Shown: positions 45,486 through 54,575, numbered from the stretch's first letter. The stretch is 64,000 nucleotides of DNA from Pseudomonas leptonychotis (GCF_004920405.1 NZ_RFLV01000002.1:558001-622000); one strand, 5' to 3'. Program-made: numbers and translations. Notes: generated by a model from the letters alone, not told the origin.

Positions 45486-46712
45486 TTACTCAATGGCTTC
45501 GTCTTTTTCATTGCGACTAATGATCGCAGCCCCCACCAAGTCACCGGTCACATTCAAGGCTGTCGCGCCCATGCCAACCAGCGAATCGATCGCGGCGAGC
45601 AAGGCAACTGTCTCGATCGGCAAGCCCACCTGTGCGAATACAGTGGCAATCATGATGATTCCGGCACCTGGCACACCAGCAGTACCTATGGTGGCCAAAG
45701 TCCCCACAATTACGATTTGTACCATCTGCATCAGGTCGAGCGGCACACCCATCACGTTGGCCGCAAAGACGGCCGAGATCGCGATCCTGATTGCCGCCCC
45801 ATCCATGTTGATCGTGGCACCGAGAGGCAAAATGAAGCTATACGCTCGGTGAGAAAGCCCCATGTTACTGGCAGCGTTCATGGTAATCGGCAATGTGCCC
45901 GAACTACTCTGAGTGGCGAAGGCTGTAACGATGGGGGTCCTTGCATACCGAATAAAGTTGCCGACTTTGACGCCCGAAACAAGCATGGCCAAGCAATAGA
46001 GACCTGCATGCACGAACAAGGCGATATACAGCACCATTACCATGCCGGCCAAGGATGTAATCGTAGCGGTTCCTTGCTTTGCCACAGTACCGGCTACGAT
46101 AGCGAATATGCCTATAGGCAAGTAATGCAGTACGCCGCGCATGATCATCATGGTTGCGGCGTTGAGCCCCTCGACAACCTTCAACACCTGCCTGGCGGCA
46201 TCGCCATGAACCGGGGACTCACGCAGCTTTAGCAAAGCAAGGCCAAAGGTCACGGCAGTAAAGATAATGCCCAGCATGTTCATCTGAACAAAGGCGGCAA
46301 AAAGATTGTCCGGAACGATGCTCAGCAGGACCTGAACGATGCTTGCCTGACTATTCACATCAACCGTAGCCTCGTTCGCAACCTGCATACCGGTGCCCGG
46401 AGACAGTACTGATGCTACGGCGATGCCTACAATCATGGCTATGGCGGTTGTCAGCAGATACCAGACAATGGTTTTCCTGCCCAGACGCCCTACTCCTCCT
46501 GCATCGCCCTGGTTTACACCTACGATCAGGGTAAACAGAACAATGGGGACGATCAGAAACTTCAGCAACCTCAAGAGAAGCTCGCCAAAGGGAGCAAACC
46601 AGTCAACGACTTCTTGCCCAGCAAACAGCCCCACGGCGACACCCAATATCAGCGCGAGGGTGATACGGAGTATCAGAGACGACTCGGTATACGTTTTAAA
46701 CAATGCGTGCAT
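45486..46712 (-). CDS. Dicarboxylate/amino acid:cation symporter (DAACS family)
   Basis: This 408-residue inner-membrane symporter has the hallmark serine-rich loop SSSGTLPITMNAASNMGL, the NMDGAAIRIAISAVFAAN helix and VPGAGIIMIATVFAQVGLP near the C-terminus. It belongs with GltP/DctA-type carriers of glutamate, aspartate or C4-dicarboxylates. I chose ATG 46712 (AGAAG upstream) over 46772. It is the last gene before the integrase remnant. Confidence 0.9.
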   Translation of the reverse strand: MHALFKTYTESSLILRITLALILGVAVGLFAGQEVVDWFAPFGELLLRLLKFLIVPIVLFTLIVGVNQGDAGGVGRLGRKTIVWYLLTTAIAMIVGIAVASVLSPGTGMQVANEATVDVNSQASIVQVLLSIVPDNLFAAFVQMNMLGIIFTAVTFGLALLKLRESPVHGDAARQVLKVVEGLNAATMMIMRGVLHYLPIGIFAIVAGTVAKQGTATITSLAGMVMVLYIALFVHAGLYCLAMLVSGVKVGNFIRYARTPIVTAFATQSSSGTLPITMNAASNMGLSHRAYSFILPLGATINMDGAAIRIAISAVFAANVMGVPLDLMQMVQIVIVGTLATIGTAGVPGAGIIMIATVFAQVGLPIETVALLAAIDSLVGMGATALNVTGDLVGAAIISRNEKDEAIE

Positions 46713-46915
46713 GACTTCTATTCTGAATTGGATGTGAGCAGTAAACAGGCTCACCTCGTGATGGTTCATCACAACTGTGTGCAGAGAAAGCGTGAAGTAG
46801 GTGGGCGAGCGCCCTTCTTCGCACTGACTGGCTCAGCACAAGTCGATGGTTGCAGGGGCTGAGTGCAACACGATTATCGAGTTGATGCAAAAACCTCGAC
46901 CAGGCATTAAAAATC

Positions 46916-47265
46916 GAATCGTTCGGGCCGCTCCGATAGACGCCATGCTAGAAACTCGAATTCAAGACCACTTTAAGCGGAACGGCTTGTTCAGCAACTG
47001 CCTCAACAGCTTCGATAAGACCCTAGGCGCATCAAAAATACCTGTTCCTGCTGGCCAGTCATTCCACGTGCTACTGCATACGCTCTCCAGTCGTTTCGTG
47101 ATGAACGGAGGAAACATACTGACCTTGCAGAAAATCCTAGGCCACACATCGCTGGCTATGACGATGCGCTATGCACACTTGACGCCGGATCATTTGCAGG
47201 ATGCTTTGCGCTTTGGACCTATTGCTGACTTTGAACAATTCTTCAGGCAGTGGCCGAGCGCTTAG
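46916..47265 (+). pseudogene. Decayed tyrosine recombinase (integrase) C-terminal fragment
   Basis: About 115 residues align almost continuously with the C-terminal part of the integrase at 53121-54131: GLFSNCLNSFDKTL, PAGQS, VMNGGNILTLQKILGHTSLA and MTMRYAHL are shared. The catalytic arginine of the HVLRHT box is leucine here (HVLLHT, codon 47074-47076), and the N-terminal two thirds are missing, so it cannot be active. It lies outside the left end of the 48-54.6 kb element and points to an earlier insertion at the same site. Confidence 0.85.
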
Positions 47266-47795
47266 GGTTTTTGCGCGCGCTTAGACGCCTCTTTAAACGC
47301 TTCTGCCATTAGGCCTGAACAGACCAAAATACCGGCACCTTTAGAAAGGCACTCATAATTTTTCTGATCTTCGCCTGAGCTTGTAATGCAGTCTTGCATG
47401 GTTATCTGCTTGTTGACGGTATCTAAACTTTTTATGCCTTTGTCATACTCAGCTGCTGATGCCTTTCCGGATTGCTTCTTCTCTCTTGCAATGTCCTTCA
47501 GGTTATCGATATCGATAGCAGTCCAACGCATTGCGCTGCCGCACATTTCTTTTTTAGAGACCTTAGCTGAGGCGGTAGGTTTGCTTTCTGAAGGCTCAGC
47601 CTCCGTCTCCGCTATTGGGAGATCGTCACCAACATAGCCTTGGTTGATCTTTACCGGCTCGACATTCGGCTGGGCAACTGGGGGCTGGGTGCTGAAGTGT
47701 TTTTGACCGCTCTCATCAACCCATTTGTAGATCTGAGCTTGCGCTGTCGTTGCAGTGCACAGAAGCAAGAGAGGAAGCAGCTTGCGACAGAACAT
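47262..47795 (-). CDS. DUF4124 secreted protein
   Basis: This 177-residue protein has a signal peptide (RKLLPLLLLCTATTAQAQ). The DUF4124 domain follows immediately (IYKWVDESGQKHFSTQPP). A low-complexity Glu/Ser/Lys stretch and a cysteine-containing helical tail come after it. It converges on and slightly overlaps the integrase remnant. The function of DUF4124 is unknown. Confidence 0.82.
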   Translation of the reverse strand: MFCRKLLPLLLLCTATTAQAQIYKWVDESGQKHFSTQPPVAQPNVEPVKINQGYVGDDLPIAETEAEPSESKPTASAKVSKKEMCGSAMRWTAIDIDNLKDIAREKKQSGKASAAEYDKGIKSLDTVNKQITMQDCITSSGEDQKNYECLSKGAGILVCSGLMAEAFKEASKRAQKP

Positions 47796-47912
47796 TCGTA
47801 AGTCCTTTTATGATAAGTCGGCACAATCTAGAGGCTCGATACCCAGCGGCAAAGCATCCTATAGGTCGTTTGCGTATTCAATATCAGGCAGAGAGTTTGC
47901 CTTGTCCCACTA

Positions 47913-48014
47913 TCGACAGTGCCCAAATACCAGAAACCAAAAACCCCTGACTTCACTAGGAAATCAGGGGCTTAAATACAGCTATATGGCGGAAAGATAG
48001 GGATTTCAATCCTA
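47913..48014. repeat. Left attachment-site repeat with tRNA-Ser 3' fragment
   Basis: It matches 54576-54677 with scattered mismatches and one- or two-base gaps. CCCCTGACTTCACTAGG is identical in both. The tRNA part (47986-48014) has lost several T-arm bases (GATTTCAATCCT against GATTTGAACCCT), so it is a dead fragment. Confidence 0.85.
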
Positions 48015-48197
48015 CGCTGAACTGCACACAAAAGCACACTACCAGCAATATCAATAGCTTAGCTCGCCCCATCCGCACAATATCTCACTAAGTAACACAA
48101 TATTTGCGACTTTTTTTCGACAGTCTATGCTGACAGCTGTAGTGGCACAGCCATGGCACAAAAATCATCACAAACCCTATATACAAGGAAGTTAGAC

Positions 48198-49010
48198 ATG
48201 CTGAGAAGTTCACTTTTACTTATTGCCGCATTCCTATCTGGATGCGGAATGTTCACAAAAAAAGATCTTTATTCAGGTTATTCAAACAAAGAAATAACTT
48301 CAGAAACCTTAAAGCCTTACTCGGACATAAAAAAAGCCTTAATTAACGAAAACATAATAACCGCCGCTTGCATGAAAAACCCAGTAGCCACAGGAAGCGA
48401 AGCCACTTGCACTGCAGAAAGAAACAACGCTATATCCTCTCTCGCATTGGCTTCTGAAAATCTTTGCACAGAGCACCGCCGCTCAATATATGGAAACGAT
48501 GCAAGCTTCAACGTAACAACCGGAACATTCACTAACATATTTGCAGGTGCAGCCACAGTTGCTACGGCCCAAACAGGGAAAAGTATTCTATCCGCCTTAG
48601 CGCTATTTTCAAACGCGGAGCGCTCACTTGGCAATGAGACCATATATAAGCAAGCACTAGTTAGCTCAATCGATAAAAAAATCGTTGAACTCAGAGAAAC
48701 CAAAGCAGAAGAAATCAATACAAAGTTAGACAGTCAAAACGTGAAACAATATCCAACAAGCCGCGCGCTGAATGATTTTTATAAATTCCATTACTCATGT
48801 TCATTTATGGATGGTTTAAGGCTAGCGCTTGACGAAGGCAGCCAAGAAAGCGACTCACGAAAACTTAGCAGGCTTAAAAGTAATCTCACATCACTATCCG
48901 CGGAAATAGAGGTTCAGTGCGATGAGGATAGAAACGCTCTCGCATGCACCGAAGCGGAAGAACGATTCAAGTCACTATCCGGCACAGTCAAAGCCCTTGA
49001 GAGTCAATGA
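48198..49010 (+). CDS. Predicted lipoprotein, element cargo
   Basis: This 270-residue protein has lipobox LSGC at residues 13-16 after RSSLLLIAAF. The remainder is soluble, helical and charged, with cysteines at several positions and a glycine/alanine-rich hydrophobic stretch (GTFTNIFAGAATVATAQTG) near 118. The start is ATG 48198 with AAGGAAG upstream. Its stop overlaps the next start (ATGA), so the two are translated together. I do not recognise a family. Codon use is AT-rich, unlike the chromosome around it. Confidence 0.85.
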   Translation: MLRSSLLLIAAFLSGCGMFTKKDLYSGYSNKEITSETLKPYSDIKKALINENIITAACMKNPVATGSEATCTAERNNAISSLALASENLCTEHRRSIYGNDASFNVTTGTFTNIFAGAATVATAQTGKSILSALALFSNAERSLGNETIYKQALVSSIDKKIVELRETKAEEINTKLDSQNVKQYPTSRALNDFYKFHYSCSFMDGLRLALDEGSQESDSRKLSRLKSNLTSLSAEIEVQCDEDRNALACTEAEERFKSLSGTVKALESQ

Positions 49011-50002
49011 TTATGGAAAAGGGATTTTATATCATTGTGTTAGTGGCAATCGCTACCAGCGCAAACGCTTTTGAAATAAAACCTAGAGACTTACCATTAA
49101 ATCAGGAATTCAAAAATGCAAACACGTGGTATTTAGACTATGACTCAGCAGGAAATAAATCCTGTCAAGAGTATTACGGTTATTATCGGAGAGGAGATAA
49201 CCAGCCTGTCCATGAAGTTATAACTCGCGATGCCTTTCAAATTAACGGCACAGTGTTGCGTGGAAAATCAGAATACTACCCCTTACTCTCTGGAGCACAG
49301 TGGAATGATGATCCTGAACATCTGCTACGAGGGGGAGGATTAGAAATCACATACTTTGTCACAATACTGAAAGGCATGTCGAGAAAAACCAATTTAACTC
49401 ATCGCAGCCACTATGGAGATCTTTCCTTCCTGCATGCAATGCGCTCTAACTCCAATGGAAAACTAAGCAGCAACGAAGAAACGTATAACGAATTAATGCT
49501 ATGGATAGAAAACACTTATAAAGTAGCTATCGGAGATATACCGATAAATACAACAAGAAAAGAAACCTATTTTGACAAATACTTCGGCAATGTAGGATGC
49601 GGTATAAACAGCAAAGAATCCGGAACAAAGGAATGCCAAGTAGTAGACGTATTTGACATGAAAAGGAAATACAGGAGCCTGCCTGACGGAGAAACAGCCA
49701 TCCAATATATCGCCGCAGGGTCCATTGCACATATAATTCAAGATAGCTTCTCTGCAAGTCATGTAAAAAGAGTGGGCGGGATTGGTGATATAGTTGAGTT
49801 CTATCAATACTTAGGAGAAGACGAGCACTGCCGAAGTGATGCAGCTTTATCTAAAAACAAGAAATCTATAGATGCCGCAAAGGTGGCCACCGCAAAATTC
49901 TTATCTCTAATAAAACACAAAAAAGAATGGGCAAGAGCCAAACCTGAACTCGAGAGTATTTTTAAGATGGATTCTAACGCTAAAGTAGCGTCATCCCCTT
50001 AA
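49007..50002 (+). CDS. Secreted protein with zinc phospholipase C / S1-P1 nuclease-like metal motif
   Basis: This 331-residue protein has a signal peptide ending SANAFE. Potential metal ligands follow the family order: H69 (VHEVITRDAF), D101/D102 (AQWNDDPEH), H132, H135 and H143 (THRSHYGDLSFLHAM), then H242-x3-D246-x5-H252 (IAHIIQDSFSASHV) and H274-x3-D278. The HxxxD(x5)H spacing is that of the trinuclear-zinc phospholipase C / P1 nuclease fold. Overall similarity is not recognised, so this is a fold-level inference. It overlaps the lipoprotein gene by four bases, has AT-rich codons and converges on the replication gene. Confidence 0.72.
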   Translation: MIMEKGFYIIVLVAIATSANAFEIKPRDLPLNQEFKNANTWYLDYDSAGNKSCQEYYGYYRRGDNQPVHEVITRDAFQINGTVLRGKSEYYPLLSGAQWNDDPEHLLRGGGLEITYFVTILKGMSRKTNLTHRSHYGDLSFLHAMRSNSNGKLSSNEETYNELMLWIENTYKVAIGDIPINTTRKETYFDKYFGNVGCGINSKESGTKECQVVDVFDMKRKYRSLPDGETAIQYIAAGSIAHIIQDSFSASHVKRVGGIGDIVEFYQYLGEDEHCRSDAALSKNKKSIDAAKVATAKFLSLIKHKKEWARAKPELESIFKMDSNAKVASSP

Positions 50003-51264
50003 ACCATAACGCACATAGCGCTCTTCTAGCTTTTTCGCCAAGTGCTTCTTGAGCCAGGTCTGTGGTCTGCCTTTCTCGCGGTAGTACTCTTCTACGAGGT
50101 GGAACACTGGCAACGACTTGGGGGCTGCCCAGCAGGACGCAAAGTCCATGCGATTACGGGCAAAGAGCGTGATGGCGCTGCCTAGCTCCAGCTCGATGTT
50201 CTTTCCCGAGAAACCCCTGGCCGTTTTGTAGTAGCGGCGATAAACGAAGCGATCAACAGGGGCTAGAAAACGAGTTTCGCTGCGTAGGATGGTCCACAGC
50301 GGATCTGTGTAGGCAACACGATGCAGAAGCTTGAAGGTATCTAGACCGTAGGCATAAAGGCCCTGCAGGGGGGTTGCTAACTCTGCGTAGTTGCATGAGT
50401 TGAGGATCTCACCACTGCTGTTATGGGAACCCTGGGCGAACTGCTCGACAACGGAGTGATGGAAGCGAAACTCAACCCGGTATACATCAAGTTTCGGGTC
50501 ATAGTTGCCGATTTCATCCTCGAAGGGGTTGTCACCATCACGCCAGCGGTTTTCCCAATAGTCGAGCTTATCAACGGCTTTGGCTTGCTTAGTTTTGTTG
50601 TAAATCGCGCACTGTAAGGCTGCTGCAGAGCCAAACAGGAAGGACTGCCGACGACTGTAGCTTGCGGCCATTTCATCAAAGATGATGCTGCCTATGCCGT
50701 CGAACTCGCGGACGTTACGGGACTTGCAGCGCATACGAGGCACGAGGTCTGCAGGTGGCGTCCAGCCTTGGAAATCGACTGCCAAGTGAACAACACACTG
50801 GGTTATTTCAAGTGCAGCCAGTACCTGGCCTGCCAACTCATCGAGGATCTGTTGTAGCTGTTTCGGTGAGTGCTGCTCGATCAGGTGGGGGCTGACTTCG
50901 ATCTTGAGGTGTGGGCCTGGTGAGTCGGCTTTGACGTTGTAGTTTTTGATAAGCAAGATCAAGCCTAGATCCGCATTCTGAAGTTTGTACTGATAACCCG
51001 CGTCTCGCCCTACCCTACCTGGTGCCCATTGCTTACCAGCAAAGTTAACCCGATCCGTACCTTCGAACAGCGCGAAGATCTCCGGACGGATACGCCTCGA
51101 TAAAGCTGACGAACCGCATCGACATGACAACCGAGGATGTTAATTCGGGTCATGTCGATAAAAGCACCGTTACCTTGGTCCAGGAAATAGCGACCAGTAG
51201 GTGATTCATTGAAGTTGCCGGTTTCGTCGAAGTGAATCCGGATCAGATCGCGTGCTGGTTTCAT
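49991..51264 (-). pseudogene. Filamentous-phage-type replication initiator (gene II/X-like), frameshifted
   Basis: From ATG 51264 one frame reads RPARDL-type sequence to GAFIDMTRINILGCHVDAVR and QLYRG. The rest of the protein continues in another frame as PEIFALFEGTDRVNFAGKQW, YKLQNADLGLILLIKNYNVK and onward to the stop at 49991. The switch lies at about 51090-51096 and corresponds to one missing base. Without it the protein would have about 424 residues, typical of rolling-circle initiators of Pseudomonas and Xanthomonas filamentous-type elements. The downstream part could still be made from ATG 51130. Sequencing error is possible. Confidence 0.72.
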
Positions 51265-51511
51265 TCTTCTATGTCCGTCTGTGCTGTTGTGTGCTGTCAA
51301 AGGGATTGTTTAAAGACGTGCTACAGGGTCGTCTGGCCAGGCGCTTGTGGCGCTGCGCTCGTACCTCGCGCATGCGCCCAAAAGCGCCTGGCTGGTTGGG
51401 TGGACGTTCACCACAGGATCCTGCCTTTCTCGTGTGCAGGTACGTTGGGGCAGTCGTGCTTATGCGGTAAGCTCCGGCAAAGCCAAGGACAGCAAGCACC
51501 AAGGAAGCCCC

Positions 51512-51922
51512 ATGCCATACAGACTGAGACGCCGCGAACTTTTCATCACCGTTAACCCATGGATGCTGGTAGGCAGCATTGCTGTCGGGTTATGGCTGGG
51601 CTTTATGGCAATCCTCATCACCTGCGCCCTGATCTACAAGGTCTACGAAGAGCAACAGATCCGCCAGGTTAACTCTGCACTCCGGCAGATGGGCGAAGTC
51701 TTCCAAACCACTCCCGCACGCCCCCAGGTTGACGCAAGCGCGCAGATGTTTGAGCAGTTCAACCAGAACCAAGCCAAACGCCAACGCGATCAAGCCGAAG
51801 CCCAGGCTCAAACCGCAAAAGAACAACGCATAACCAGCCCACAATGCCGATTCTGGATGCAGCAACACACCACTGCGCCTACGGAAAAATCACAAGAAAG
51901 CATTCAAAAATACTGCGAATAA
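51512..51922 (+). CDS. Small single-pass membrane protein, element operon gene 1
   Basis: This 136-residue protein has a basic N-terminus (PYRLRRRELF), one transmembrane helix at about 17-42 (MLVGSIAVGLWLGFMAILIT), then a Gln- and Arg-rich coiled-coil region (EQFNQNQAKRQRDQAEAQAQ) and a C-terminal pair of cysteines. AAGGAAG precedes ATG 51512. It is divergent from the replication gene and 17 bases upstream of the next gene. The family is not recognised. Confidence 0.75.
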   Translation: MPYRLRRRELFITVNPWMLVGSIAVGLWLGFMAILITCALIYKVYEEQQIRQVNSALRQMGEVFQTTPARPQVDASAQMFEQFNQNQAKRQRDQAEAQAQTAKEQRITSPQCRFWMQQHTTAPTEKSQESIQKYCE

Positions 51923-51939
51923 ATTTCAAGGAAGAAAAC

Positions 51940-53016
51940 TTGAGCAACAATACAAAGATTGAAGAAGACGCGATTGATAAAGCAATATCCAAATTCGAGT
52001 CTTTTGCCCTAAAGCATCTTAAAGAGATTTTAACAATAGCTCCGCCCGTTATAGGGCTTTCTATATTTCTTTCGTATTTTGTAAAGCAAGGATTCTATCC
52101 AAGCTTTGACATCTTGCAGTTTAGCTCTCTATTGATATTTGCCTTTGTAATAGGTGTGCTCTTAATTCTTTCAATCGCCTTAGCTTTGGCAGTGCCAGGA
52201 TATATATACAAAAGCATCTTGCTCTCTCATGAAAAAACCCAAAAAAAGCTTAAGCTACATTTTATAAAACCAGACGAAAGCGAAGACAAAGCTCAGATGT
52301 TTTTCGTCTACAGAATATTTATATTCTACCCAGTATTACTTTGCGGGCTTTTAAATTGGCTGGCAGCCTATCGGTTCCATGATCACTACACACCAATATT
52401 TCTCACCACGCCTTTGTTTATAAGCTTAATATTTTGTGCCATCTCTAGCTATAAGCTAGAGTTTCAAGCTAGTAGTGTATTTGCTTTATTCTTTACATTA
52501 GCCGTCGCAACATTCATGTCAAATTTCTCGATAATAACTATTTTCCTGGCCACTAAAGAATCAATACTCAACATTGACGGAGAGTTCGCCCAGTTAGCAA
52601 CAGTTATAATCGGAACTTTATTCGTTTCTCTAGTTATTTCAGTATCATGCATTGCTGTCCTTGGAGGCATTCGCTACTTGCTTTACGCATGTGTAGCTTT
52701 CTCTTTCGTGATACTTTTCTACGGTGGAGTTTTAACAAGTTTCCCAAGTAAGTTTGTTAACATGCTTAGCCTAGGGAACTATACAGCCACTAGCCTTATG
52801 CTTACTAAAGACTTTTGCGAAATCAAAAATTTTCCAATTGAAATAAATGACAAATGCGAATTGACTGACGCATATATTATATGGAGCATGGGTGATTACA
52901 CTCTTGCTAGGGTTGAGTCTAAAGCCGGTGGAACGTACCGTTTTCAGATTCAGAATAAGTATATTCGAGCGATAGTACGGAAGAATTCAAAGAGCGACGA
53001 AGCTAAAAACAAGTAG
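51940..53016 (+). CDS. Polytopic membrane protein, element cargo
   Basis: This 358-residue protein has about seven transmembrane helices between residues 30 and 270. A C-terminal soluble domain of about 85 residues follows (LTKDFCEIKNFPIEINDKCE, AYIIWSMGDYTLARVESKAG). I chose TTG 51940, preceded by AAGGAAG. Base composition is strongly AT-rich. It forms an operon with the small membrane protein before it. No transporter family is recognised; a membrane effector of an anti-phage system is one possibility, untested. Confidence 0.78.
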   Translation: MSNNTKIEEDAIDKAISKFESFALKHLKEILTIAPPVIGLSIFLSYFVKQGFYPSFDILQFSSLLIFAFVIGVLLILSIALALAVPGYIYKSILLSHEKTQKKLKLHFIKPDESEDKAQMFFVYRIFIFYPVLLCGLLNWLAAYRFHDHYTPIFLTTPLFISLIFCAISSYKLEFQASSVFALFFTLAVATFMSNFSIITIFLATKESILNIDGEFAQLATVIIGTLFVSLVISVSCIAVLGGIRYLLYACVAFSFVILFYGGVLTSFPSKFVNMLSLGNYTATSLMLTKDFCEIKNFPIEINDKCELTDAYIIWSMGDYTLARVESKAGGTYRFQIQNKYIRAIVRKNSKSDEAKNK

Positions 53017-53089
53017 ATAATTTCTACGAGTGTGCAGGCGTGTGCAATGGGTGTTCTAAGCCGCTTTTCTGATTAAGCGTTGTCGACTA

Positions 53090-53120
53090 AAAGCCTTCTA
53101 TCTAACTAGAGGGCTTTTTT
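53090..53120 (+). terminator. Terminator hairpin overlapping the integrase ribosome-binding site
   Basis: AAAGCCTTCT (53090-53099) pairs with AGAGGGCTTT (53108-53117) with one G-U pair, followed by a T-run ending at 53120. The integrase ATG starts at 53121. GAGGG, the only ribosome-binding site, lies in the 3' arm of the stem. Confidence 0.8.
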
Positions 53121-54131
53121 ATGAGCATCGTAAAACAAGAAGACGGGCGCTGGTTCGCTGACGTGGAGCCAGTGAAGGGCAAGCGCTTTCGGCGGCGGTT
53201 TAAGACCAAAGCGGAAGCTGTGCGGTTTGAGGCGATGGTGCGGGAGCGCTTGGCGCAGAACCCGGACTGGAATCTAAAGCCGAAGGATAAACGCCGGCTT
53301 AGCAAGCTGGTGGCGCGTTGGGCATTGCTGCATGGGCATGCGCTGGCGGACGGTGAGAACCGTAGAAAGCTGTTAGTGCAGCTGGTGGCGGATCTCGGAG
53401 ATCCGGTGGCGATCATTTTCAGTGCCCATCACTACACCGAGTACCGGGCGCAGCAGTTGGCCGGCGGTGCCAATGGCAAGACGCTGAATAACCGCCCGGG
53501 TTATCTGCGTGCTGTATTCAACGAGCTGCTGCAGCAAGGCGAGATCGACTACCCAAATCCGCTCATACGCGTTAAGCCACTCAAGCTGCAGGAGCGTGAA
53601 CTGACGTATCTGAATGATGAGCAGATCACCACGCTGTTTGAAACCATCAGGACGCGCTGTAAAACGCCGCATGTGCATATGGTGGCGCTGATATGCCTGG
53701 CAACCGGTTCACGCTGGAGCGAGGCTCAGGGCTTGGTGCCGCAGCGGGTACGCAATGGCGCAGTGACCTTTGTGAACACCAAATCAAAGCGTGCTCGGTC
53801 CATCCCGATAAGCGCAGAGCTGGAACAGCAACTAAACGCGCACTTTACCGCTCACGGGCTGTTTTCCAACTGCCTTAACAGCTTCGATAAGACGTTGAAG
53901 GCATCAGGCCTGGTACTGCCTGCCGGGCAGTCATCACACGTGCTGCGCCATACCTTTGCATCGCACTTCATCATGAACGGCGGAAACATCCTTACGCTGC
54001 AGAAGATCCTCGGCCACACGTCGCTGGCCATGACGATGCGCTACGCACACTTATCGCCGGATCACCTGCAGGATGCGGTCAGGCTTGGGCCTGTAACGGG
54101 AGTCGAGATAGCAATGGCTGCAAGCGCTTAG
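53121..54131 (+). CDS. Tyrosine recombinase / site-specific integrase
   Basis: This 336-residue integrase has an N-terminal AP2-like arm (VKQEDGRWFADVEPVKGKRF), a core-binding region at about 60-160 and a catalytic domain. Arg I is in CLATGSRWSEAQGL, the lysine is in FVNTKSKRARS, Arg II in HVLRHTFASHF, the second histidine in LGHTSLAMTM and the tyrosine in RYAHLSPDHL. It lies 0.5 kb from the tRNA-Ser it targets, as expected. The C-terminal part closely matches the remnant at 46916-47265. The ribosome-binding site is buried in a terminator stem. Confidence 0.94.
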   Translation: MSIVKQEDGRWFADVEPVKGKRFRRRFKTKAEAVRFEAMVRERLAQNPDWNLKPKDKRRLSKLVARWALLHGHALADGENRRKLLVQLVADLGDPVAIIFSAHHYTEYRAQQLAGGANGKTLNNRPGYLRAVFNELLQQGEIDYPNPLIRVKPLKLQERELTYLNDEQITTLFETIRTRCKTPHVHMVALICLATGSRWSEAQGLVPQRVRNGAVTFVNTKSKRARSIPISAELEQQLNAHFTAHGLFSNCLNSFDKTLKASGLVLPAGQSSHVLRHTFASHFIMNGGNILTLQKILGHTSLAMTMRYAHLSPDHLQDAVRLGPVTGVEIAMAASA

Positions 54132-54143
54132 TAGCAGCAAGAC

Positions 54144-54536
54144 CTATATGGATTCGGGCTTCTCTCGCAAGCGAATCACTGCGCCAGTGCACGCTATGCA
54201 TGCGAGCAGGTAGCAGAAAACAAGCAATGTGGTCGTGATCAGCCCGGAGATAAACGAGGCTTTAAACTCAAGCGTGTCCGCTAGATCTTGCTCTCTCATT
54301 TCGTCCATAAGCTGCACACGAGCCTGCGCAACCTGTTCGTTAGCTTCACAGCGCACCTCTTTATAGATGCGCTCAATATCTTCCTTAAAGCGTTGGCCTA
54401 AAACAGTTGCTGCCAGCTCCTCACGGGCAACCTTGCGGGCAACCTTATCTAAATCACTGCTAAGACCAACCATCCCGTAAAGGCAGACGGTAACCAGCAC
54501 TTTTCGCCAGCTGGGTTTGAATAGCTTCAGGATCAT
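54144..54536 (-). CDS. Small membrane protein with coiled-coil middle
   Basis: This 130-residue protein has a first hydrophobic segment (RKVLVTVCLYGMVGLSS), a charged helical middle (VAREELAATVLGQRFKEDIE and further) and a C-terminal transmembrane helix (FISGLITTTLLVFCYLLACI). It converges on the integrase gene and is the last gene before the right repeat. The family is not recognised; its base composition is near that of the chromosome. Confidence 0.65.
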   Translation of the reverse strand: MILKLFKPSWRKVLVTVCLYGMVGLSSDLDKVARKVAREELAATVLGQRFKEDIERIYKEVRCEANEQVAQARVQLMDEMREQDLADTLEFKASFISGLITTTLLVFCYLLACIACTGAVIRLREKPESI

Positions 54537-54575
54537 CCCTTTCCCCTAACAATGTTGAGTGGCTTCGACACTTTT

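Noticed and set aside
49991..51130. Treating the downstream frame as a normal complete replication gene
   Set aside because: Family-like sequence (ILGCHVDAVRQLYRG) lies upstream in another frame, so a frameshift explains the data better.
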